Of a DNA stretch of 64,000 bases, positions 51,301 to 61,905 are shown piece by piece. The number at the start of each line of letters is the position of its first letter. The stretch's first letter is position 1. The position numbers and the translations under genes were made by a program. A model generated the notes under the pieces. That model was given only the letters and a program-made list of their open reading frames with translations. It ran no database searches and was not told the DNA's origin. Source of the DNA: Chondrus crispus. Its lineage: Eukaryota; Rhodophyta; Florideophyceae; Gigartinales; Gigartinaceae. The stretch is taken from assembly GCF_000350225.1 (NCBI RefSeq), contig NW_005178795.1, forward strand, positions 10,628 to 74,627. The letters run 5' to 3'.

Positions 51301-52030
51301 AATCGTCTCATCACCCACAGTTACTTGGACATGCTGTTGCCCCAAGTCAATGCACGTTTGGAGCTCCTCTAACGACGGCATTCCCACGATGACGTCTTAC
51401 GGTGTTCCGGTAACGACAAGGAAGTCCATCATGCTCACCAGTCCCCCAAACGAAACGTGGACCTGGCGCAGTGATCCAACACAAGGGGATCTCTTCCCAT
51501 CTGCCACAGTGATGTGTTTCTTCGTACTCTCTGGCGTCAGAGAAAGTCTCTTCATGAGGTGCGGCGACATGATGTTCGGAACCGCACCCGAATCCAGTAG
51601 TGCTTGAGCATCAGTTCTATAAACTTCAACAGTAACTACCCGAAGACGCCTCGGGAAGACATCCGTGTTGCCCGCAAACCCACGAGAATGCCCCAATCTC
51701 CTGGATAGAAGGCGCTTCATCTCCTTCCTTGCTCCTTCAGCGTCTCCACGGACAAGTTGTCCAAATGTTAGACCAGACGGCGCATTCGCCAGCTCTGACA
51801 CGACGTTGTACTTGCCGACGTGCTCCTGGAGTGCCGCCTTCTTTTAAACATTCTTCTTCTTCTGGCGTGCAGGCTTCACTCTCGGCACTCTCAGCGGCTC
51901 ATTCCAGGGGAGAGTTACCCTAGGAGCTACTGGAGTGGGATTTGGCAGCCTCGGGATCGAAACTTCTTCACGGTTCTTCGACTGCTTTGGCAAGGCCTCT
52001 CCTTCGGCGTTGCGTTTCGCAGCTGCCACC
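48312..52030 (-). pseudogene. Gypsy-A2 gag-pol, truncated and broken
   Basis: Same domains as Gypsy-A1 from the late gag region onward. Lesions on the minus strand: TAA at 51844-51846, TAA at 51397-51399, TAG at 51044-51046, a frameshift near 50150 and others around 49470-49650. The integrase frame (48312-49349) is open and its first 158 residues are almost identical to Gypsy-A1. The shared TGA before integrase is at 49359-49361. Near 49470 about 15 codons differ completely from Gypsy-A1, a local rearrangement. Confidence 0.9.
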
Positions 52031-52732
52031 TGTAGCATAACCCCCCCTCTTGCGGGTTTGAATTAGATTAGATCAAGAACTAGATCAGCTACTGTAGAGC
52101 GTCGAGCTCTACAGTACAACCGCGCGTGTCCACGTGTACACCACGGGGACAAGGGACACGCGCACACACGTGCACACGTGTACAGCGCGCGAACGAAGCG
52201 CGCACGCACCACGGGCGATACGTGTACTGTCAGCCTCGACATAGCTGACAGTATTACAGTGCGGGCCGACCTGCACTACCGTAGCCCACTACAGTACCTC
52301 GGTACTGTAGTGTTATGATAGATTGTTTTGTATATTAAATGTGGAGCGGACCGACGGCGGCGGAGGGAGACAAGCACGGGCTTGTCCTCAACCGACCGCC
52401 AAGGTCAGTCCACCCAGCTTATTCTAAACGTCGGCTTCGCTCTTCGCGCGCGTTTAGTCGGAGCCGAGCCGGAGTGGACGCGCAGCACGCGAGCGAGCAC
52501 GGAACCGCCTCCGCCCGTCAGCACTGGTACGTCACCCAGTGCTGCTCCGGGGCGTCGAGGCGTCGATCCGCTCGTGCGTGCGCGCGTCCCTGCTCGCTCC
52601 CGCTCTACCACCGCTACCCGGGCCCGAGCCCGGTTCCGTAGCTGGTTGGCCCGCTTCACCCCTTCTCCGATCCGAGGTCTACAGGTCGAACTGAGCATAC
52701 ACCTCCAGTCGTCTGGGGGTGTTTATGCTACA
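52031..52732 (+). repeat. Gypsy-B 5' LTR, 702 bp
   Basis: Begins TGTAGCATAACCCC and ends GTGTTTATGCTACA, so the outer 10 bases form an inverted repeat. Contains an 11-bp hairpin (52090-52100 with 52106-52116) and repeated CTACAGTA/TACTGTAG words. It is the uninterrupted counterpart of the Tigger-containing LTR at 30783-33466. Confidence 0.93.
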
Positions 52733-52760
52733 GTAGTCTCCCGACCTAGAAGACCCCGAG

Positions 52761-55148
52761 ATGTTTCCGAGAAGACTTTCTTTTTCCTCCGCGTCCGTAC
52801 GCGTTGAGATGAGTCAAGAATACGCCACCTCGATCCGGTCCGAACCGCCGGATCCGAGGGCGGCCGCTATGCACGCACCATCACCGCCGTTCGGCGACGG
52901 CGACGCTGGTCTCCGAGACCGCGAACCGTCGCCCGAGTCCCCCGAAGGACAAGCGGCTGCGATGTTCGATCGCATAGCTGACTACATCGAGGAAGTCCGT
53001 ACTTCACTCCGTATAGACGTGACGGACGCCGTCTACTCGCGATGTATGGACGAGCTCCGCTCCCTACGTGAAGGGAGGTTCGATCGAGTCAGCCAGTCCT
53101 TGGAGAATCTCCGAGCACTAGTCGACGAGTTACACTCGCGACTGGTGCTCGTCGAAGACTCACGCCTCGCACAGCCCGTACTGCACGGGCAAGGTCGCCC
53201 CACGAGGCCGACCTCGACGAGACGTCCCGACGATCGACCGTCCCCGTCAGCAGAGCAGTTCGGTGCGTTCGCGCACCTCTCCGCCGAGCTCAACGCTACG
53301 CGACAGCGTGCTCGTGACATGGAACGGACCATGGCCGCAAGGCTGCCCGGTGCCCCCACGAGAGGGCCCGGTGGTGCCGTACCTCCGAGCGCCGTCGCTC
53401 CGGAAGGTTGGCGTCCGACTGGCGCCGACGCCAGTCGGACTGCGGAAGGAATCCGTCCTCCGACGGGCGCGAATCTCGCTTCCGAGACTCAAGCATTGCC
53501 GCCTATCCCCGGAAGTAGGCGGCAGATGAACCGCGTATCGTACGCGGACGAACAGAACCGTGGAGGAGCCGCCGGCAGATCCGGAGAACAGGTGTTCTCC
53601 GTCGGTCCCCGCTGGGGCGGCTACCCGCCGGCGAGTTATGCCGAGCATCCAGGTCCGGTAGACGTCCGTACGCTACCGGTTACCTCCTTCGGCACGCTAG
53701 GTCCCGCCGAGCCCGGGCTCGAGACGGCGCATACGATGATCCAAGAGTTCAGCGCCGTCGGTGACTATCGTATGTACCGCTTGGATAACACCTCGAAGCT
53801 AGTCACCTCGGGTGACGCGGGACGGATCGCGAAGTACGTCCAACGCTGCCGTGAGATCCGCCCCACGATGAGGAGCTTTGACGGTACGGACCCGATCCAG
53901 CTCCTACCGTTCTTGAAGGATATTCGGATAACCTTCAACTCGCAACACCTGACCGAAGGTGTTGCCGTGAGAGTCCTCGCCCACTTATTAGAGCGCGACG
54001 TGGAGCGCCTGTATACGAGTTATACGATGCGTGGCCTCCGCGCCGGCCAACTACACGACGACGTGAGTTGGCCCGGACTCGTGAACTAGTTCTTGAAACG
54101 CTACCTAACCGACAACGTGTTAGGTGAAGCGTACGACGCTGTCGCGACGGCGCGACAGCAATCTCATGAAGCGGAGAGCACGTTCGCAGACCGGCTCGAA
54201 ACGGCCGCGTTCCGGTGCACGGCAGTGTTCTCCGAACAGTCCCTCGCGCACTACTTCGTGCGGGGACTCGCTCCTGCGACCCGTGCCGCAGTTTCGGAGA
54301 CAGTGCAGCGGCTGCCGAGCCGCCAGAAGACCGATCTTCCGACCATCCGCCGTATCGCAACGGCAGAAGGAACCACTTACCGCGCTCGACGCGGTTTACC
54401 TCTGCCGGATTCGAAACCAACAGGGAGGGCTGGCAGGACTACGAAGTCCGCCGCAACAAGTTCGCCCGCCTCTACCGTCCATGTCGGGGAGGATGAGTGG
54501 CAGGCCGACCCTGTCCTCATTACGCAAGGAGCAGGGCCAGTAGGGGGTCGACCCCCTTCACCAATGTCGACCGGAACGACGTCGAGCTACGCGACCGCGT
54601 TCGCGGCCACTCCAAGAGCACCCAGGGGTACGGACCCCCGGGTCGCTGAGCTCGACATCTCCAACCGAGATACCGGAGGTGAAGCCCCTCGCGTGCCCCT
54701 CCTCACCGATGAGGAGGCGCGGCACGCGGCGACCTTCGCCTCAACGGACGGCAGCGCGTACGTGTGCTGGCTATGCCGTACGTACGGGCATGCCATGTAC
54801 GCGTGCCCGTTCCTGTCGCCGGAACAACTAATGTTCACGGCGTACAGGAACTACCGCTACCAGATGGAGACGCGCCCCGGGGCGCGCAATCTCCTCCGGC
54901 AAGCGGTCGGCGAGGGTCGTCCCCCGCGTCAAGGTTTCCCGAATCGTTCGGGTGGGGGCGCTCGCTTCGCCCCCCGTGGGGGCGGGTACCGTCGTAACGA
55001 AGTCGATCGTCGGGATCGACCCACCTACCGGCAGGCGGACACAAGGTACCCCCGACAAGGAGAAAGAGGGGACCGAGACCGTTCTCGGTTACCCCAACAG
55101 GTACAAAATGCGATAATGTACCTGCAAGACTGGGTAGAGGATCCGTAA
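52761..55148 (+). pseudogene. Gypsy-B gag, one amber codon
   Basis: Starts at ATG 52761 or, more plausibly, at MSQEYATS (52809). N-terminal half Arg/Glu-rich helices and a Pro/Gly-rich linker, then the retrotransposon gag fold (MRSFDGTDPIQLLPFLKDIRITFNSQ). A TAG at 54087-54089 interrupts the fold (LVN-stop-FLKRYLTD); the same frame continues to 55146 with the zinc knuckle CWLCRTYGHAMYAC (C-x2-C-x4-H-x4-C) and an Arg/Gly-rich C-terminus. Confidence 0.8.
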
Positions 55149-55518
55149 CCCCTACCGACAGAGGGTCACGAAGGAGAGCCGACTCGCTTCGTCCCCCATA
55201 TCCTGCGACGACCGGACGCCGCAGGTCAAGGTCCGGAAGTACCCGAGTACTTCGCCAAGGCGGCCGAGCCGCAGGGGGGGATAGTCCCGACCCACGCGGC
55301 CGGCCACCCTGAGAAGACCTGGCCGACGATAGCCAGGGGGGTAGCTCCGATAGCACCGGTAGTTCGAAAAAAGGGTAAAGACGGTTACGTACACGCGGTC
55401 GCGTGAGCCGTCTTTCCCCTATGAACTAGACCGGTCCCCGCGTACTGGCCAAGGACACGAAGGGTATTGCCCGATAATACATCCCCTGCTATCGGAGTCG
55501 AGCACGGGGACTCCAGCA

Positions 55519-58500
55519 ATGTCGACATTGCCGGAGAAACCCAACACCGGGGCCCACGTAGACCCGATGTTGGAAGAAAGCAACGCCGGGACGCCCGGCG
55601 TCCCGGTGAAGCGCAACGAGCGAGACGCAGTTCACGTCGACCGACACGAGTCGGTCGACCTCCTGACCCCCGTGAGCCCAAGGTCGCCAACGAAATGTCC
55701 GCCTCGTACGGACGCCAGCACTTGGACGGGCGTCACTGAGACGCGAACGTCCCCCGACTCGAGCCGAAGGAAACGCAAGAGGGGCCAACGCCGAAGTCGA
55801 AGGCCCCGGCGGAACGACCTCACCGATAAGGTCGCGCCCAAGGTGGTCGATGGCCTCGTATGCCTCATGACGTCGAAAATATATAACGTCTTGGGCTCCG
55901 TGGCCACTGAAGGCAACGCGTTTAAGCCCCACACGATCGCCGTCGACACGTGCTCGGGCTACAACTTGGTGAGGAAGGCCGACCTCCCTCCCGACTGGGC
56001 CCGCTACGTAATACGGGACGCGCCATTACCACGCCTGGCTGGCGCGAACAGTAACCCGCTTCGACTTACGGCGGTCATCCGCCTCGCTGTCCGGTTGCGG
56101 AACAAGACGTTCCGCATACCTTTCGTAGTGGCTGAACAACTCGCTGTTCCCGTTCTACTTGGGAACGCGTTCATCGATGCTCACGTACGCAGCATCGACA
56201 TCAACGGACAGAAGCTCGAACTTCGTCACGGTGGCTCGGTAGTCATCGTCGATGGGAAGGGGGAACCGACTTCCCCTACCAGGCGACACGGTCTCCAAAC
56301 GAGTCGTCCGGAGGTACGCGAGGAGGCCCCGCAGGCGATCCGAATCGCCCGCTGGGTTACCATCCCCGCGATGTCGCAAGCCCATGTGCGTGTGACAACC
56401 GCGGGGAGGGGTCTCGTGTTCCTGGAGCCCAAGCCCTCACTCCAACACCGACATGGAGTGAGGCTGACGAATGGCGTCGCGGAAGTCCTGCCGAACCAGA
56501 CATTCGAAGTCATCATCGCGAACTTCTCGCGACGGGAGAGGCGGCTTCCGAAACACACCGTCGTGGGATACGCGAAGCGCAACCCCCTCGCCATCCTCAC
56601 GCCCGAACGTCGAGTCGCTGAGGGGGTCGCGCACGCGTTGCATCTGACCGACTTGACCGATCAAGTCGGAGAGGCAGGAGCTGGCCGATCCAGCTCCGAC
56701 GAGAAGGCAACCGCTGGGAAGGAAGGGGTTGACCCGGACGAACGGTCACCTATATCCCAACCGACGGCAGAGGGTACCGTACCCCCCCAGCAGAAGGATC
56801 CCGAAAATCCACCGATGGATTGGGAAAAAGAGATTGACTTGTCATACATCGACGATGACAAGCTACGTGGCCACGTGCTCAAGATGCTCCGTAAGCACTC
56901 GAGTCTGTGGAGCGGTGCGCTCGGAATGATCCAAGCCACAGAGCACCGCATTCCCCTCGAACCGAGAACGAAACCGATTCGTTCTATGCCCTATCGGAAG
57001 GGCCCGGCCATGCGCGAAATGGTCGCGAAGGAGGTCAACAAGATGTTGAACGCAGGGGTCATGGAGCCCGCGAGCACCGAGTGGGCGTCCCCGGTGGTGC
57101 TCGTACCGAAGAAAGACGGCTCTCTTCGGTTCTGCGTGGACTACCGGCGCCTCAACGCAAAGACTGCAGCGGATTCGTATCTGCTGCCGCGTATGGACGA
57201 CTGCATCGACTCGTTAGGAGATGCAGCCGTCTTTACGACGTTGGACGGCAATTCTGGTAATTGGCAGATCCCGGTCGCTCCGGAGGACCGGGATAAGACT
57301 ACCTTCACGACACATATGGGTACGTACCGCCATTTGCGCATGCCGTTTGGATTAAAAGGGGCACCGGCCACCTTCCAACGTGCCCTCGATATCATACTCT
57401 CCGGAGTCCGCTGGCAAATATGCCTCGTCTATCTCGATGACGTTATCGTGTTCTCGCGTACGGACGCGGAACACGCAAGGCATCTCGATACCGTCTTGAG
57501 CTTGTTGCGGAGTGCCGGCATCTCCCTCAAACTCAAGAAGTGCAGCTTCTTCCGTCCGAAGGTGCACTACCTGGGGCACGTTATATCCCCAGGTAGGTTG
57601 AGCGTGGCTGATACAGCAATCGATGCCTTCAAGACGTTCACGTTCCCGAGGACGCTGACGCAGGTGCGCTCGTTCCTCGGGGCGTGTAACGTGTATCGTC
57701 GCTTCGTCAAGGGCTTCTCGAAGATTGCCCGTCCGTTAACCGATATAACGCGCAAGGACTCGGATCACGATTTCGATAACCCAACGGAAGTTCAGCTTCA
57801 GGCTTTCGAAAGCCTGAAGGCGGCGATGATCTCCCCGCCGATCCTCGCGCTACCACGGTACGGCCGACCGTACCTGTTGGACACTGACGCCAGTGCATAT
57901 CAACTCGGGTGCACCCTCCTACAGGAGCACGACGAGCCAAACGATTGGCGCCCCGTTGGGTACTGGTCGTACTCGCTAAGCGATAGCGAACGGAACTACA
58001 GCGCTACGGAGCGTGAGTGCTTCGCCGTGGTGTGGGCCGTCCGCACACTGCGGCCGTACATCGAAGGAACCAAGTTCACCATTCGGACGGATCACGGCGC
58101 CCTCCGATGGCTCATGTCGCTCACGGAGAGCTCGGGAAGACTCACCCGGTGGCGGCTACGTCTGGCTGAATACGATTTCACCATTCAGTACCGCCCCGGG
58201 CGCGTGCATCAGGTGCTCGATACCCTGTCACGCCTCGTGTCGCCTCGTGTCGCTGATGACCCTCGCCTCACCGTCGAGGTGGATGACGACATTCCCACCT
58301 TCGACGGAGGTACGACCGTTCGAGGCGTATCGAATGAGCTCGCGGACCACGCTTGTACCGCGAGCTGTGATCATCAGGCCGTCCATGTCTTGGTAACGAC
58401 ACGGAACCAAGCCGAAGCCCGAACAAGGTCGCGCGTACGGACGCGCGACGAACCACGAGGTGACGACGAAGCCCCCGCTCTCCAAGGACCCAATTCGTTT

Positions 58501-60100
58501 TGGGAGGAGAACGACGAGTTCGACGCCGCCGACATCCAGCGCACCGAAGACCCCGGGGCTGGCGCGCTCGACTCCCCGGTCGCCCCACCGCAGGACGACC
58601 TTCCGGCCCCTCTCACGATAGAGGAGATAGCCGAGGGGCAACGCGTGGATGACTTCTGCCAAACCGTTTTGGCACGACAGTCCGAGTCTCGAGACTCCGC
58701 GTTCTTCGAGGACCACCAAGGGGTGCTCAAACGGAGACACCCCTTCGATCCTGATACCGTACAGGTGGTGGTGTCTCGGACGCTCCGCGCCAGGCTCCTT
58801 CGCCTGTGCCACAACCCGGCCTTCGCGGGGCACCCGGGCCAGAACCGTATGTACTACGCACTTCGACGCGAGTACTACTGGCCCCACCTGGCTGCAGACG
58901 TGGCAGCCACGGTGCGAGGGTGTCGGACCTGCGCGATGAACCGGGTCAAGCTGAGGAAACATCTCAATCGATTGAGATTGTTCCCAGCTACGAGGCCTCT
59001 CGAGAGCCTTGCGATCGACATCTTGGGGCCGCTCCCCAAGACGAAGACAGGAAAACGGTTCCTGCTCGTGATTACGGACCGCTTCAGTAAGCTAGCGCAA
59101 GTCGTTGCGCTCCGCACGATAACCGCGTACACGGTCGCAGTTGCGTTCTGCGACTCGTGGGTGTTCAAGTATGGCGTCCCTCGCACGTTGCTTTCGGACA
59201 ACAGCCCTCAGTTTAATGCCAAGTTCTTCCACAGCACGTGCCGTGTTCTGGAGATAAAGAATTTGTACACTTCGGCGTACCATCCCCAGACGAACGGGCA
59301 AGTCGAGCGATATAACCGAACAATCGCCTCGATGCTGCGGAACTACGTAGGTGAACACCAGGACGACTGGGATGTGTACGTGGGGCCGCTTACGTATGCG
59401 TACAACTCCCACGTACATCGCACCACACGCACCACGCCGTTTGAGCTCGTGCTCAGCAGGCCACCGCCGGAGTTCTCTCTCCGACGGACGGATGGCGACG
59501 CTCCCCTTCCGATAGGGGAACCAACGTGCCGAGTTCCTCAAGACCTTGGACTCGACTATCCAGAAGGCCTACGGGAGCCTGCGTCGGACGCAGGCTCGCT
59601 ACAAGCGCGATTTCGATAATCGCATACGACGTATTAATTCCCGGCTCCGTCCCGGAGAATACGTATATCTGAACCCCACCGATGGGGGGAAGACATCAAA
59701 CAAGCTCGCCTCCCCGGCTGTCGGACCGTACCGAGTTCTCGCGAACGACCAGCGCACCATCACGATCGATCGTGATGGAGTTACAGAGCGCGTCTCCGCA
59801 GACCGCTGCGTCTACGCGCCACCGCCGACGGGCGCAACGCAGACGAGCACGACAACCCCGGATGACCTTGCTGACAAGGTCACCGAGGGTACTCAGTATG
59901 CCGTCGAACGACTACTCCGGCATCGAACCATGGAGGACGGAACTACAGAGTTCCTCATCAAGTGGGCGGACTACGACCAACCCACTTGGACAGCGCGTAC
60001 ACACGTCCCCGAGGAGTTAGTGTCGCGCTACGCGAAAAGACTCAGGACGCGCACAGGTAGAGACCTCCTCTCCGAACTGAACGCGGACGTTCAGTCTTGA
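55519..60100 (+). pseudogene. Gypsy-B pol with chromodomain, one frameshift
   Basis: In a different frame from gag and 370 bases beyond it. Protease-like AVDTCSGYNLV (Asp 143; DTCSG in place of the usual DSGA), reverse transcriptase FCVDYRRLN, TLDGNSGNWQ and YLDD (from residue 638), RNase H LDTDASAYQLG and TERECFAVVW, integrase zinc finger (H-x..-C-x2-C in GCRTCAMN), catalytic AIDILGP, LSDNSPQF and NGQVERYNR. A frameshift near 59520 leads into the C-terminal part, which ends in a chromodomain (YAVERLLRHR...FLIKWADYDQPTW) and stops at 60098. A large Asp/Glu-rich linker separates RNase H and integrase. Confidence 0.88.
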
Positions 60101-61905
60101 AGAGGGGGCCCTCAACCGCTCCGTAGCAGTTAGATCAGCCCTGGCAGCTTGACCTAAGTTGGACTCACGAGAGGGTAGGAGACCCGAAGGGGACCGCTAA
60201 AACGGAAACAAGTAATGAGACGCCAAGCCGTATTTGCAGGCGAATCCGCCGCGGGCGACGCGCCACCGTCAACAAAGGTCATAAGCAAAGACAGGACGTA
60301 CCGACTTACAAATAATTTGAAGAAGAAAAGGGAAGGAACCGAACCTCCCCAAAAGAGCGCGAAAGGACTGTGATAGTACGAGCAATCACCGCGCCCCTCG
60401 TACAAATAATAAGGAAGCCGGGACGTATCGGTGAGACGGAACGCGGAAAACGACGCAACAAGACCCGGCTGTACGTACAGACCGAAAGGGGGCGCCCGCC
60501 GAGCCGAGAGGTGGCACGGGAAGTGGGGAGCCGTCTGGAAAAATGGGGTCCGAGCAAGATGCAAGGAGACGAGGAAGGTGAGAGCACCTCCGGTACTAGC
60601 CAGATCGCGCCGCCCCTGTCTGCAACAGGCCGTCGCGCGAGCATTATCGCAGCCCTATGATGTCCCCCGTGACCGCTCCGCGAAGACGGAAAGGGTCGGA
60701 ATGGAATCCCATCTCGATGTGAGCGCCGACGAGATCGTACCCGATCGGCGAGTCTCCAAGCCATGGAGAGGTAGTGTCCGAGCGAGGTCCGCCACTACGG
60801 CCTCTTGAGGCCGTACAGTACAGGCAAGAGAGCTCCTGTACTCGGACGTTTGGGCACGAGCCGCCGGCGGCTCGTACCTCCGGTACAACAAGCCCTGACA
60901 ACCGCCACCGTCAATTCCTAAAAAAGAAAAAGAAAAAAAATCGGAAAAAATGATGGGGATTTTCGAATTTCAAGGGAAAAAGGAGCTCACGTGCGCACGA
61001 TACGCGCACACGCGAGCAGAACGCGCAGCAAGGCACTGGCGCACGCGCGCTGTCCCTCGCTGACCGACGCTCATGTCCGTACAGGAGCAGAAATGCGGGC
61101 TGCTCGAACGAGCCATACGAGGTCAATCGGCAAAACCGCAAGAACGCATGAGCCCCGCCCCCTCCGCCTGGGGTCGCCAAGTCATGGCTCCAAGCCACGA
61201 CACACAAGAGCGCCCGAATACGATGTACGACCCCCCCTCCGAGGAGGCGTCGCGCGCGGATCACGCGTAGTCCGGACCCTCTCGGAAGGAGACAGCGGGG
61301 GACAAGCGTCGTTCCGAGAAGGAGGAGCGGAGACCGCGCGCACGGGGAAGAGTCTCAGGCGACGCCGACCGACGCCCTGACACGAGAAGGAGGATACGTA
61401 CCCCTCCTTCTCCCCGACGCAGACCAACCACGTAAGCCGGCTCGAGCCGGCGGGACGGATCGCAAAGCAAGGAAAGGAGCACCCGCTCCTACCAGAGAGC
61501 CCCCCTATCAGTCCCCCTCGCTGTCACGTCGCCGCCTTCCCACGCGTATCCATTGACGCACGCACGCGCGCGGCGACAGGTGGCGGCAAGCGACATAGCC
61601 CGCGCTAACCACGAGAGGATACGATCACACTCCCCTCGTCGTGTGGAGGGGGACGACGGACCATCGGGGAAGTAGGTAAAATACCAAAGGGAGGATAGGA
61701 CCCGTGCTGTGGGGTTATGACGAAGGACGCGGTACGAGCGACGGAGAGGGCGGTCGGCAGACGTCTACCGACCCTTCCCGACTCCCTGACACACGCCAAC
61801 GATGGGCGGTCTGGCATACTCGGGGCAGAGAGGCAAGGAGCCCTAGTGGCTTTACGGAAGACGGACGGGAAGAGAGAGGATGACGTGGATAAGTGGCTCA
61901 CTGGC
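60101..61905. other. Gypsy-B spacer between pol and the antisense gene
   Basis: GC-rich, frames on both strands but no domain. A purine run of A and AAG (60918-60955) lies near the middle. Probably carries the 3' ends of the two convergent genes. Confidence 0.4.

Larger units (their letters stand above)
46057..52030 (-). mobile_element. Ty3/Gypsy element Gypsy-A2, minus strand, 5' part displaced by Gypsy-B
   Basis: Second Gypsy-A copy in opposite orientation. Its 3' LTR is at 46057-46323, followed by the antisense gene (here on plus) and by pol on minus. At 52030/52031 the gag region stops within the codons matching 'LVAA' of Gypsy-A1 and the Gypsy-B LTR begins, so the 5' LTR and the first quarter of gag lie beyond the window. 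Confidence 0.92.

Noticed and set aside
60154-61482. Several 100-130 codon frames on both strands in the Gypsy-B spacer
   Set aside because: GC-rich DNA without stops; no conservation with the left copy and no domain.
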